DNA from: Alistipes senegalensis
GTDB lineage: Bacteria > Pseudomonadota > Gammaproteobacteria > Burkholderiales > Burkholderiaceae_D
Assembly (NCBI GenBank): GCA_023664945.1
Contig: JAMPER010000001.1
Coordinates: 134,697 to 198,696, forward strand
Reading direction: 5' to 3'
Length of the DNA: 64,000 nucleotides
In this document: positions 48,500 to 57,714 of the stretch, piece after piece
How the letters are laid out: every line of letters begins with the position of its first letter
Position numbering within the stretch: the first letter of the stretch is position 1
Notes under the pieces: model-generated
Database searches by the model: none
Told to the model about the DNA's origin: nothing
What the model saw: only the letters and a program-made list of their open reading frames with translations
Translations under genes and position numbers: made by a program

Positions 48500-48627
48500 C
48501 CAAAAACCGCCGGGCAAACCTGATTTGCCGCAAGCCCGGCTGCCAAAAATACCGGAAAAGGATGCAAATACGGCCGCGAATGCTAGAATCTCATGTTTGC
48601 AAAACCTAACCTGAACCCGGAGCCTGC

Positions 48628-49014
48628 ATGTTCATTTCAAACGCCTACGCGCAATCCCTCTCATCCGGACTGAACATGGACAGCATCGGCAACTTCCTGC
48701 CGATCATCCTGATGTTTGTCCTCCTGTACTTTTTGATGATCCGTCCCCAGCAAAGGAAACAGAAAGAACAGAAAGAAATGGTACAGGCCCTGGCCGTGGG
48801 AGATGAAATCATTACCTCCGGCGGGCTGCTCGGCGCCGTCGCTGCCGTAGGCGAGAACCATATCGCCATGGAAACGGCAAGCGGCGCCCGGATACTGGTG
48901 CAAAAATCCGCCATTGTCGGCCAGCTCCCCAAAGGAACGCTTGAAAACCTGGACAAAGGAACGCCTGAATCCACACCTGAACACCCGGACGAAATATCCG
49001 AACCCCTGAAATAA
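48628..49014 (+). CDS. yajC: Sec translocase auxiliary subunit YajC
   Basis: The 128-residue protein has an N-terminal membrane segment (FLPIILMFVLLYFLMI) followed by RPQQRKQKEQKEMVQALAVG and a beta-rich cytoplasmic domain (GDEIITSGGLLGAVAAV). YajC associates with SecDF and SecYEG. A C-terminal proline- and glutamate-rich tail is slightly longer than in E. coli. It is the first gene of the yajC-secD-secF group. Confidence 0.95.
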   Translation: MFISNAYAQSLSSGLNMDSIGNFLPIILMFVLLYFLMIRPQQRKQKEQKEMVQALAVGDEIITSGGLLGAVAAVGENHIAMETASGARILVQKSAIVGQLPKGTLENLDKGTPESTPEHPDEISEPLK

Positions 49015-49071
49015 CCGGCTTCTGCCTGCCGCCGGCAGGGCTTTCCCCTGCTTTCGATACCCAAAGTTGCC

Positions 49072-50931
49072 ATGAATCGCTATCCCCTCTGGAAATACCT
49101 CGTCATTGCGGTTGCCGTGCTGTTCGGCATCCTTTACACCGTCCCCAACTTTTTCGGGGAATCGCCTGCTGTCCAGATCAGCAGCCTGAAATCCACCATC
49201 AAAGTGGATACCGGCCTGATGCGGCAGGTGGAACAAATCCTCAAAAACGGGAATATTGCCGCCGACGGCATCTATTATGAAACCAGCGGCATCCACCAGA
49301 CCATCCGCGCCCGCTTTACCGATACCGATGTGCAATTCAAGGCCAAGGACCTGCTGGAACGCAAGCTGAACCCCGATCCGGCCGACCCGACCTACAGCAT
49401 TGCCTTTAACCTCATTTCCAACACGCCGCAGTGGCTGCAAAGCATTAACGCCCTCCCCATGTACCTGGGGCTGGATTTGCGCGGCGGCGTCCACTTCCTG
49501 ATGAAAGTGGATATTGAGGCAGCTGTCCGCTCCCGTATGCAGGGCATCCAGTCGGCCATCCGAAGCCAGCTCAGGGAAAAAGGCATCCGCTACGCCAACC
49601 TGACCCGCGCCGGCAGCGCCATTGAAATGCAGTTTGCCGATGAAGCCGCCAGAAACCGCGCCAAAGACCTGCTCTCAAGGCAGCTTCCCGAACTGGCAGC
49701 CACAGACATAGACGGCCCCGAAAACCGCCTTTCCCTCTCTCTGCGCCCGGAAAGCCTGAAAGAAACCCGGGAAAACAGCCTGAAACAAAACATTGCCACC
49801 CTCTCCAAACGGGTGAATGAACTGGGCGTAAATGAGCCGGTCATCCAGCGCCAGGGGGCTGACCGCATCGTTGTCCAGCTCCCCGGCGTACAGGACGTTT
49901 CCCGCGCCAAGGATATCATCGGCCGCACCGCCACCCTGGAAGTGCGCATGGTGGATGAATCAGTTGTACGCGGCACCGAAATGACCGTTGCCGTGCCGTT
50001 TGGCTCCGAACTGTACACCGTCGGCAACGGCGCGCCCGTCATCCTTTACAAAGACCCGGTCATTACCGGCGAATACATCGCCAACGCCGCTCCCACCTTC
50101 GACCAGTACCAGGCAGCGGCAGTCGGCATCGACCTAAACGGGGACGGCGGCCGCCGGATGCGCCAGGCCACCCGCGGCAAAGTCGGCAAGCTCATGGCCA
50201 TTGTGCTGTTTGAAAAAGGCAAGGGAGAAGTCCTGACCGTTGCCACCATCCGCGACGAACTGGGCTCCAAATTCCAGATTACCGGCATGGAAAGCGCCCA
50301 GGCCGCAACCGACCTTGCACTGCTCTTGCGCGCAGGCTCTTTGGCCGCCCCGATGGAAATCGTGGAAGAACGCACCATCGGCCCGCAGCTGGGCGCGGAA
50401 AACATTGCCAAAGGTTTCACGTCCACCCTGTACGGCTTTTTGGCGGTGGCCCTGTTCATGATCATTTACTACGCCCTGTTCGGCTTTTTCAGCGTGCTGG
50501 CGCTGGTGGTCAACATCCTGCTGCTGGTGGCAATTTTATCCATCATGCAGATTACCCTGACGCTGCCCGGCATTGCCGCGCTGGCGCTGACACTGGGCAT
50601 GGCCATTGACTCCAACGTGCTGATCAACGAACGCATCAGGGAAGAACTGAGGGCCGGGCTTTCGCCGCAAACCGCCCTTGCCAACGGCTTCTCCCATGCC
50701 TGGGCCACCATTTTGGATTCCAACATCACCACCTTAATTGCCGGTCTGGCGCTTTTGATGCTGGGTTCCGGCCCCATCAGGGGCTTTGCCGTGGTTCACG
50801 TGCTGGGCATTTTGACCTCGCTTTTCTCCTCGGTCTTTGTCATGCGCGGGCTGGTCAACCTCTGGTACGGGCACCGCAAACGGATTGGGAAACTCTCCAT
50901 CGGACAGGTATGGAAACCCGAAAAAGACTAG
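49072..50931 (+). CDS. secD: Protein translocase subunit SecD
   Basis: SecD uses the proton motive force to pull secreted proteins out of the Sec channel. The 619-residue protein has a first membrane helix (YLVIAVAVLFGILYTVPNF), a large periplasmic P1 domain (YLGLDLRGGVHFLMKVD, AATDLALLLRAGSLAAP) and five more helices with TLGMAIDSNVLINERIREEL. All conserved RND-type motifs are present. It lies 57 bases after yajC and 51 before secF. Confidence 0.97.
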   Translation: MNRYPLWKYLVIAVAVLFGILYTVPNFFGESPAVQISSLKSTIKVDTGLMRQVEQILKNGNIAADGIYYETSGIHQTIRARFTDTDVQFKAKDLLERKLNPDPADPTYSIAFNLISNTPQWLQSINALPMYLGLDLRGGVHFLMKVDIEAAVRSRMQGIQSAIRSQLREKGIRYANLTRAGSAIEMQFADEAARNRAKDLLSRQLPELAATDIDGPENRLSLSLRPESLKETRENSLKQNIATLSKRVNELGVNEPVIQRQGADRIVVQLPGVQDVSRAKDIIGRTATLEVRMVDESVVRGTEMTVAVPFGSELYTVGNGAPVILYKDPVITGEYIANAAPTFDQYQAAAVGIDLNGDGGRRMRQATRGKVGKLMAIVLFEKGKGEVLTVATIRDELGSKFQITGMESAQAATDLALLLRAGSLAAPMEIVEERTIGPQLGAENIAKGFTSTLYGFLAVALFMIIYYALFGFFSVLALVVNILLLVAILSIMQITLTLPGIAALALTLGMAIDSNVLINERIREELRAGLSPQTALANGFSHAWATILDSNITTLIAGLALLMLGSGPIRGFAVVHVLGILTSLFSSVFVMRGLVNLWYGHRKRIGKLSIGQVWKPEKD

Positions 50932-50982
50932 ACGCCCGCTTGCATCACGCGGCCTGTAACTGACTCGAATACGGCATTTATC

Positions 50983-51927
50983 ATGGAATTTTTCCGCATC
51001 AAAAAAGACATCCCGTTCATGCGCTATGCGCTGGGCTTTAACCTCTTTTCCCTGCTGGTTTTTGTCGCGGCAGTCTTTTTCCTCTTTTACAAGGGACTGC
51101 ACCTGTCCAATGAATTCACCGGCGGCACCGCCATTGAAGTCAGCTACGCCCAGGCGGCCGACCTGGAAAAAATCCGCCAGACAGTCGCCGGCTTAAATAT
51201 CGGCGATGATTTCCAGGTACAAAATTTCGGGCGGGCGCAGGATGTCATCATCAACCTCCCGCTGAAAAAAGACCTCACCTCGGCCCAGCTCAGTGAAAAA
51301 CTCTTTGCCGCCCTAAAGGAAAAAGATCCGGATGTTTCGCTCAACCGGGTGGAATTTGTCGGCCCGCAGATCGGCGACGAACTGACTCACGACGGGCTTT
51401 TGGCCCTGTCTGTCGTTGTCATCGGCATCATCATCTACCTGGCTTTCCGCTTTGAATGGAAATACGGCGTGGCCGCCGCGCTGGCCAACCTGCACGACGT
51501 GGTTATCGTGCTGGGCTTTTTCGCCTTTTTCCAGTGGGAATTTTCCCTTTCCGTCCTGGCAGCCGTCCTGGCTATTTTGGGTTACTCGGTCAATGAATCC
51601 GTCATTATTTTTGACCGGGTGCGCGAAAACTTCCGGACCATGCGCGGCGCCAGCGTGACCGAAGTCATCAACAACGCCATCACCCGCACCATTTCCCGCA
51701 CCATGATCACCCACGGCAGCACGGAAGCCATGGTGCTGGCCATGCTCTTTTTCGGCGGCCCCACCCTGCACAACTTCGCCATTGCCCTGACCATCGGCAT
51801 TGTCTTCAGTATCTATTCATCCGTTTTCGTGGCTGCCGCCATCGCCATGCGGCTGGGCATCAAACGGGAAGACCTGATCAAAAAGCAGCCCCGGGAAAAA
51901 GGCAGCCATGACGGTGCTGTTGTCTGA
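50983..51927 (+). CDS. secF: Protein translocase subunit SecF
   Basis: SecF partners SecD. The 314-residue protein has the N-terminal helix ([20 protein letters not shown]), the periplasmic domain starting [14 protein letters not shown] and the C-terminal helices with [17 protein letters not shown] and [20 protein letters not shown]. Length is usual. The gene closes the Sec group; icd starts 59 bases later with its own leader. Confidence 0.97.
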   Translation: MEFFRIKKDIPFMRYALGFNLFSLLVFVAAVFFLFYKGLHLSNEFTGGTAIEVSYAQAADLEKIRQTVAGLNIGDDFQVQNFGRAQDVIINLPLKKDLTSAQLSEKLFAALKEKDPDVSLNRVEFVGPQIGDELTHDGLLALSVVVIGIIIYLAFRFEWKYGVAAALANLHDVVIVLGFFAFFQWEFSLSVLAAVLAILGYSVNESVIIFDRVRENFRTMRGASVTEVINNAITRTISRTMITHGSTEAMVLAMLFFGGPTLHNFAIALTIGIVFSIYSSVFVAAAIAMRLGIKREDLIKKQPREKGSHDGAVV

Positions 51928-51941
51928 ACAGGCCGCCACAC

Positions 51942-51969
51942 TACTATCGAACAGATCTATTTACTATCG
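51942..51969. repeat. Direct repeat TACTATCG upstream of icd
   Basis: The 8-mer occurs at 51,942-51,949 and 51,962-51,969, spaced 20 bases start to start, in the short leader of icd. This could be a regulator site, but two short copies are weak evidence. Confidence 0.35.
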
Positions 51970-51986
51970 TTTATTCGGAGAACCTC

Positions 51987-53240
51987 ATGAGCCAGAAGAT
52001 ACAGGTTCCGTCCACAGGCCGGAAAATTACCGTCAACGCTGACTTTTCACTGAATGTGCCCGATAACCCGATTATTCCCTTTATCGAGGGAGACGGCATC
52101 GGCATTGACGTGACCCCTGTCATGCGCAAGGTTATCAACGCCGCCGTTGCCAAAGCCTACAACGGCAAACGGGAAATTGCCTGGATGGAAGTCTATGCCG
52201 GTGAAAAATCGCTCAAGGTCTATGGGGAAGGCGTCTGGCTGCCGGATGAAACCATGCAGGCGCTGAAAGATTACGTCATTTCCATCAAGGGCCCGCTGAC
52301 CACCCCCATCGGCGGCGGCATCCGTTCCCTAAATGTTGCCATGCGCCAGCGGCTTGACCTGTATGTCTGCCTGCGCCCGGTGCGCTACTTCAACGGCGTG
52401 CCCTCCCCCTTGCGCGAGCCGGAAAAAACCGACATGGTCATCTTCCGCGAAAACACGGAAGATATCTACGCCGGCATTGAATGGCCCCAGGGTTCCGAAC
52501 AGGCCGCCAAAGTGATTGATTTCCTCGTGAAAGAAATGGGCGTCAGCCAGATCCGTTTCCCCGCCACCTCCGGCATCGGCATCAAGCCGGTTTCCAAAGA
52601 AGGCACCGAACGCCTGGTCAGAAAAGCCCTCCAGTACGCCGTTGACAACGACAGGCCTTCCGTCACCCTGGTCCACAAAGGCAACATCATGAAATTCACG
52701 GAAGGCAGCTTCCGCGACTGGGGCTATGCGCTGGCCCAAAAGGAATTTGGCGCAAAACCCATCGGCAAAGGCCCGTGGTGCACCTTCAACAACCCCAAAA
52801 CCGGCCGCGAAATCGTGGTGAAAGATGTGCTGGCAGACGCTTTTCTCCAGGAAATCCTGCTTCGCCCGGCTGAATTCAGCGTGCTGGCAACACTTAACTT
52901 AAACGGCGACTATATTTCCGACGCCCTGGCCGCCCAGGTTGGCGGCATCGGCATCGCGCCGGGCGCCAACATGTCGGATTCTGTCGCTATCTTCGAAGCC
53001 ACCCATGGCACCGCGCCTACGCTTGCCGGCCAAAACAACGTCAACCCCGGCTCGCTCATCCTTTCTGCCGAAATGATGCTGCGCCACATGGGATGGACAG
53101 AAGCTGCCGACCTGGTGATCGCCGCCATGCAAAAGGCCATTGCCTCCAAACAGGTCACCAGCGACTTTGCCCGCCTGATGCCGGACGCCAAAGAAGTATC
53201 CACCTCCGCATTCGGCGACATCATGATCGCCGCCATGTAA
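51987..53240 (+). CDS. icd: Isocitrate dehydrogenase, NADP-dependent
   Basis: The TCA cycle enzyme converts isocitrate to 2-oxoglutarate. The 417-residue protein shows [19 protein letters not shown], the phosphorylation-site serine region [30 protein letters not shown], the metal-binding segment with VLADAFLQE, and [19 protein letters not shown]. Length and residue pattern match E. coli-type NADP enzymes. A ribosome site (CGGAGAAC) precedes the ATG. A stem-loop lies after the stop. Confidence 0.97.
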   Translation: MSQKIQVPSTGRKITVNADFSLNVPDNPIIPFIEGDGIGIDVTPVMRKVINAAVAKAYNGKREIAWMEVYAGEKSLKVYGEGVWLPDETMQALKDYVISIKGPLTTPIGGGIRSLNVAMRQRLDLYVCLRPVRYFNGVPSPLREPEKTDMVIFRENTEDIYAGIEWPQGSEQAAKVIDFLVKEMGVSQIRFPATSGIGIKPVSKEGTERLVRKALQYAVDNDRPSVTLVHKGNIMKFTEGSFRDWGYALAQKEFGAKPIGKGPWCTFNNPKTGREIVVKDVLADAFLQEILLRPAEFSVLATLNLNGDYISDALAAQVGGIGIAPGANMSDSVAIFEATHGTAPTLAGQNNVNPGSLILSAEMMLRHMGWTEAADLVIAAMQKAIASKQVTSDFARLMPDAKEVSTSAFGDIMIAAM

Positions 53241-53249
53241 CACCCGGCA

Positions 53250-53288
53250 GCGCGGGGAAAAGGGCGGGCAAAACCGCTCTCCCCGCGC
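53250..53288. terminator. Hairpin after icd without a T-tract
   Basis: GCGCGGGGA (53,250-53,258) and TCCCCGCGC (53,280-53,288) pair perfectly around a 21-base loop. A second smaller hairpin (CAGGCAGCGCCTG) follows. No T-run is seen, so it may stabilise the mRNA end and not terminate by itself. Confidence 0.35.
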
Positions 53289-53476
53289 AGGCAGCGCCTG
53301 CCGGCCTGCGGACAAAACCCGCGCAGCCTGCCGCAATTGCGCTATAATTTTTTGCCTGGAAGACGCGCGTACAGAATACCCCCTGTGCCGCGTCTGGCAC
53401 GCCTCTCATGCCGGCCATACCGTGCCCGGAAAGGGAACGCCATCAGCAAACAGCAAACCTCACTGAAGGAGACAAC

Positions 53477-54247
53477 ATGAAATCATGGGTACGTTATGAA
53501 CAGGGCGGCCAAACCGGTTTTGGCCTGATGGAAGGCGACAATATTGCGGTTTATACCGGCAACATGTTCGATAATCCGGCCCCCGCCGGCAAAACCCTCA
53601 AGCGCGCAGACGTCAAACTGCTGACGCCCTGCCAGCCTTCCAAGATGATCCTGCTCTGGAACAACTTCCATGCGCTGGCTGCCAAACTGGGTGTTGCCAC
53701 CCCGACAGAACCGCTTTACCTGTTAAAACCGGGCACCGCCTTCATTGCGGATGGCGATATTGTCAGGAAACCCCATTCCTACGATGGCAAGGTTGTCTAT
53801 GAAGGCGAACTGGCTATCGTTATCGGCAAACGCTGCAAGGAAGTATCGGAAGCCCAGGCCGGCGACTACATCTTCGGCTATACCTGCAGCAACGACGTCA
53901 CCGCCGGTGAAATCATCCAGAAAGACCCGACCTTTGCGCAATGGACCCGGGCAAAAGGCTTTGATACCTTCGGTTCGTTCGGCCCCGGCATCGTCACCGA
54001 TGTCGATCCGTCCAAACTGGTCATCAAAACCATCCTGAACGGCACCGAACGCCAGAACTATCCCATCAGCGACATGGTCTTCACCCCGCAAAAACTGGTC
54101 AGCATGATTTCCCACGACATGACACTGGAACCGGGCGATATCATCTCCTGCGGCACCTCTGTCGGCGTGGGTTCCATGAAACCCGGCAGCACGGTTGAGG
54201 TTATCATTGAAGGCGTGGGCCACCTCGTCAACCGTTACGAAGCATAA
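53477..54247 (+). CDS. Fumarylacetoacetate hydrolase family protein
   Basis: The 256-residue protein (from ATG 53,477, ribosome site GAAGGAGA) has the FAH C-terminal fold. Metal-binding acidic residues appear in VYEGELAIVIGKRCKE and SNDVTAGEIIQKDPTFAQW, and IISCGTSVGVGSMKPGSTVE is a family signature. Members hydrolyse C-C bonds of oxo-acids or act as isomerases or decarboxylases, for example in aromatic degradation; the substrate here cannot be told. No pathway neighbours are seen. Confidence 0.85.
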   Translation: MKSWVRYEQGGQTGFGLMEGDNIAVYTGNMFDNPAPAGKTLKRADVKLLTPCQPSKMILLWNNFHALAAKLGVATPTEPLYLLKPGTAFIADGDIVRKPHSYDGKVVYEGELAIVIGKRCKEVSEAQAGDYIFGYTCSNDVTAGEIIQKDPTFAQWTRAKGFDTFGSFGPGIVTDVDPSKLVIKTILNGTERQNYPISDMVFTPQKLVSMISHDMTLEPGDIISCGTSVGVGSMKPGSTVEVIIEGVGHLVNRYEA

Positions 54248-54443
54248 TTTTCCGGCGGGAAACCTGGCAAACCGGCCGGGTTTCCCTGCGGCCCTGTATG
54301 CCGCCCCTGTTTTCCGGCCGGTTTTGCCCCCTGCTTTTTATACGGCAGGCTTCGCTTCCCATACAGGAGGCTCTTCTGCCCGCCGCCGGCCATGACGGTC
54401 GAACCCGCCATTCTTTGCACTGACTGACAGCTATTCCATTTTT

Positions 54444-56153
54444 ATGTTGGCACAACAAAAACAACACCTCCTCGGCCTGCTTGAAAACGCCCTGCCCCCT
54501 GTACTGGGCAATGCGGATATCCACCCAACGCTTACGCTGGAAGCCCCGCGCGACGCTTCCCACGGCGATATCGCCTGCAACATTGCCATGCAGCTTGCCC
54601 GGGCACTGAAAAAGAACCCGCGGGAACTGGCGCAAGCCATCGTTTCCGGCATCATGGCAGCGCCTGGCCGGGAAACCTTAATCGAATCGGCAGAAGTTGC
54701 CGGGCCGGGGTTCATTAACTTCCGCCTGACCCCGAAAGCCAAACAGGAAGTTGTCCGCGTCATTATGGCCGAACGGGAAAACTATGGAAAAAGCCAAGAC
54801 GGCAACGGCAAAAAAGTCATGGTGGAATTTGTCTCGGCCAACCCGACCGGGCCGCTCCATGTCGGCCACGGCAGGCAGGGCGCACTGGGAGACGCGCTCT
54901 CCTCCCTGTTTGCCTCCCAGGGGTATGACGTCACCCGCGAGTTTTACTACAATGATGCCGGTGTGCAGATCGACAACCTGGCCCGTTCTGTCCAGGCGCG
55001 CGCCAAAGGACTGAAACCGGGAGACGCCGAATGGCCCCAGGACGCCTACAACGGCGACTACATTGCCGATATCGCCGCCGACTTCCTGGCAAAGAAAACC
55101 ATCACCGCCCGCAACTGCCCGACCATTACGGCCAGCGGTGACCCTGACGACAAAAATGCCGTCCGGCACTTTGCCGTCACCTACCTGCGGAACGAACAGG
55201 ATAACGACCTCCAAGCCTTCGGCATCCATTTCGACAACTATTACCTCGAATCCTCGCTTTATACCGACGGCAAGGTAAACGAAACCGTGCAGGCCCTCAC
55301 CCGCGCCGGGAAAACCTTTGAAAAAGAAGGCGCGCTGTGGCTGAAAACAACCGATTACGGTGATGACAAAGACCGTGTCATGAAAAAAACCGACGGCGGC
55401 TATACCTATTTCGTGCCGGATGTGGCCTACCACATCAACAAATGGCAGCGTGGATATGACACCGTCATCAATGTCCAGGGCAGCGACCACCACGGCACCA
55501 TTGCCCGGGTGAGGGCCGGCCTTCAGGCTGTCGGCATGGGCATCCCCGCCGGTTATCCGGATTATGTGCTCCACAAGATGGTCACCGTCATGAAAGACGG
55601 CGCGGAAGTCAAAATCTCCAAGCGCGCCGGTTCCTACGTCACCGTGCGCGACCTCATCGAATGGTCCGGCAACGGCGATATCACCAAAGGCCGGGACGCC
55701 GTCCGTTTCTTCCTGATCTCCCGGAAAGCCGATACCGAATTTGTTTTTGATGTGGATCTGGCGCTGGCCCAGTCGGATGAAAACCCCGTCTATTATGTGC
55801 AGTATGCCCATGCGCGCATCTGCTCGGTATTCGAGCAATGGGGCGGCGACCCTTCCCGGCTCGAAACCGCAGACCTTTCCAGGCTGACAGCCCCCCATGA
55901 ATACGCCCTCATGGGCAAACTGGCCGCCTATCCGGACATGTTAAAACGTGCGCTGAAAGAGCTGGGGCCGCACCAGGTGGCCTTTTACCTGCGCGATTTG
56001 GCAGGCGCCCTGCACGGCTACTACAACGCCGAACGCTTCCTCGTTGATGATGAGGCGCTGAAAACAGCCCGGCTGGCCCTTTTGGGCGCAACCCGGCAGG
56101 TATTGAAAAACGGGCTGGCCCTTCTCGGTGTCTCCGCCCCCAACAAAATGTAA
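54444..56153 (+). CDS. argS: Arginyl-tRNA synthetase
   Basis: The 569-residue class I synthetase charges tRNA-Arg. It has the N-terminal additional domain ([20 protein letters not shown]), the HIGH-like motif in [20 protein letters not shown], the KMSKS-like motif in [12 protein letters not shown], and the anticodon-binding helices near the end ([13 protein letters not shown]). Length matches the family. The SPOR gene follows after 6 bases, then dsbA. Confidence 0.97.
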   Translation: MLAQQKQHLLGLLENALPPVLGNADIHPTLTLEAPRDASHGDIACNIAMQLARALKKNPRELAQAIVSGIMAAPGRETLIESAEVAGPGFINFRLTPKAKQEVVRVIMAERENYGKSQDGNGKKVMVEFVSANPTGPLHVGHGRQGALGDALSSLFASQGYDVTREFYYNDAGVQIDNLARSVQARAKGLKPGDAEWPQDAYNGDYIADIAADFLAKKTITARNCPTITASGDPDDKNAVRHFAVTYLRNEQDNDLQAFGIHFDNYYLESSLYTDGKVNETVQALTRAGKTFEKEGALWLKTTDYGDDKDRVMKKTDGGYTYFVPDVAYHINKWQRGYDTVINVQGSDHHGTIARVRAGLQAVGMGIPAGYPDYVLHKMVTVMKDGAEVKISKRAGSYVTVRDLIEWSGNGDITKGRDAVRFFLISRKADTEFVFDVDLALAQSDENPVYYVQYAHARICSVFEQWGGDPSRLETADLSRLTAPHEYALMGKLAAYPDMLKRALKELGPHQVAFYLRDLAGALHGYYNAERFLVDDEALKTARLALLGATRQVLKNGLALLGVSAPNKM

Positions 56154-56159
56154 CGCAAA

Positions 56160-56705
56160 ATGGCTCGCAAATCTTCATCAGGAAATTTCCGGTACGATGT
56201 CCTCTGGAAAAACAATACCGTACTCGGCTTTGTCTGCGGTCTCATCACCGGGCTCTTCATCGCCGTCATGATCGCCATGATCATTACCCGCGCGCCCATG
56301 CCGTTTAACAGCGGGCCGGCCAAACAGGAAAAAAACCAGCCAGAGGAAGTGATGCCGTTTTCCGACCCGAACCGGCCGCTGTACGGCAACCGGGAAGCGG
56401 CAAAGGAAGCCTACCAGAACGCCCTGGCAGAAGCCACGCCGGATGATCCGCTCAACCGCGCCGCCAACACCCCGGAAGCGACCGCCTCCCTCCAGGCCGG
56501 CGCCTACCGTGAAAAAAAAGACGCCGAACAAATACGCGCCAAACTGGCCCTGCTCGGCATTGAAGCCAACATCAGGGAAGCCCGCTCCCAGGGCAATACG
56601 CTTTACCGGGTCCATCTGGGGCCTTATGCGCCCCAAAAACTGGAAGCAACCCAAAACAAGCTCCGGGAAAACGGCATTGATTTCATCACCACCCCTTCCC
56701 GGTAA
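56160..56705 (+). CDS. SPOR domain protein (FtsN-like)
   Basis: The 181-residue protein has a short cytoplasmic start, one membrane segment (TVLGFVCGLITGLFIAVMIA), a proline-rich linker and a C-terminal SPOR domain (ASLQAGAYREKKDAEQIRAK then NTLYRVHLGPYAPQKLEA). SPOR domains bind stripped peptidoglycan at the division site. Placed between argS and dsbA, as in many betaproteobacteria, it is likely an FtsN analog, though smaller. Confidence 0.88.
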   Translation: MARKSSSGNFRYDVLWKNNTVLGFVCGLITGLFIAVMIAMIITRAPMPFNSGPAKQEKNQPEEVMPFSDPNRPLYGNREAAKEAYQNALAEATPDDPLNRAANTPEATASLQAGAYREKKDAEQIRAKLALLGIEANIREARSQGNTLYRVHLGPYAPQKLEATQNKLRENGIDFITTPSR

Positions 56706-56713
56706 TTCCCGCC

Positions 56714-57436
56714 ATGAAAATGCCCATGAAAACGCTTTCTTCCTTTTTTCTTGCCATTGGCCTCGTCCTTGCCGCCGCTGCCGCATCGGCCTCCCCGGAT
56801 CACCCCGTTGAAGGCACAGATTACCTGGCGCTGGAAAATCCCCTGCCTGCCAAAGCCGGCAACAAGGTGGAAGTGCTCGAATTTTTCGGCTACTTTTGCT
56901 CGCACTGCCGCTCATTCGATGCCGAACTGGTTCCGTGGATAAAAAAACAGCGCGGCCAGGTGGCTTTCAAACGCATCCATATCAACTACAACGACAACAT
57001 GGCCTTGCAGCAGCGCCTGTTTTACACCCTCTCTGCCATGGGCAAAATGACCCATGAGCTCCATCACGACATCTTTGACGCTGTCCAGATCAAACGGACC
57101 CGCCTGAGAAACGAAAGCCAGCTTGCCGACTTTGCCCAGAAAAACGGCATCGACAGGCAGGCATTTCTCGACATGCTCCGCTCCTTTACCGTCCGCTCCC
57201 TGTGCGACGGGGCTATCCAGCTGCAAACAGCCTACAATATCGAAGGCGTGCCAACCATCATCATCGATGGCCGCTACGTCACCTCCCTGGGCATTGTCAG
57301 CGCAGGCAACCATTTTGACGGCACGGAAAAAGAAGCTCAGGCCATGACCATGAAAGTCATGGATAACCTGGTGGCGCGTATCCTGAAAGAACGCCGGGAA
57401 AGCAGCAAGGCGCAAGTGAAATCTGCCAAAAAATAG
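56714..57436 (+). CDS. dsbA: Thiol:disulfide interchange protein DsbA
   Basis: The 240-residue periplasmic protein oxidises cysteine pairs in exported proteins. A signal peptide (LSSFFLAIGLVLAAAAA) ends near ASA. The thioredoxin-like domain has active site FCSHCRSFDAELV, so C-S-H-C instead of the more usual C-P-H-C, and the cis-proline in EGVPTIIIDGRYVTS. A helical insert lies between. An ATG at 56,726 could be used in place of 56,714. It starts 8 bases after the SPOR gene. Confidence 0.93.
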   Translation: MKMPMKTLSSFFLAIGLVLAAAAASASPDHPVEGTDYLALENPLPAKAGNKVEVLEFFGYFCSHCRSFDAELVPWIKKQRGQVAFKRIHINYNDNMALQQRLFYTLSAMGKMTHELHHDIFDAVQIKRTRLRNESQLADFAQKNGIDRQAFLDMLRSFTVRSLCDGAIQLQTAYNIEGVPTIIIDGRYVTSLGIVSAGNHFDGTEKEAQAMTMKVMDNLVARILKERRESSKAQVKSAKK

Positions 57437-57714
57437 CGGGAAATACCCCCTCCCTTCCTTGGCGCACCAGGCGTTTTCCCTCCCCTGCCCGCTGCCGCTG
57501 GCAATGTGGATTCCCGTCTTTTGGCCAGGGCAAACACCCTCTTTGCCCGCAGGAAACCTGCACGCCTGCTTCCCGCCCTCTTCACATCGCCTTCCCGGAT
57601 AGTGTACTGTTTGGCTTTTCACGATTACACTATTGGCATTTGCATTTTTAATCTGACGCGCAACACCATTTACCAGCGGCACGGGCCTGCGCGCTCTATC
57701 AGACAGGAAATCCT

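Noticed and set aside
53343..53348. TATAAT as promoter for the FAH-family gene
   Set aside because: The hexamer is perfect but no -35 lies at a suitable distance, and the gene starts 130 bases later, so I did not list it as a promoter.
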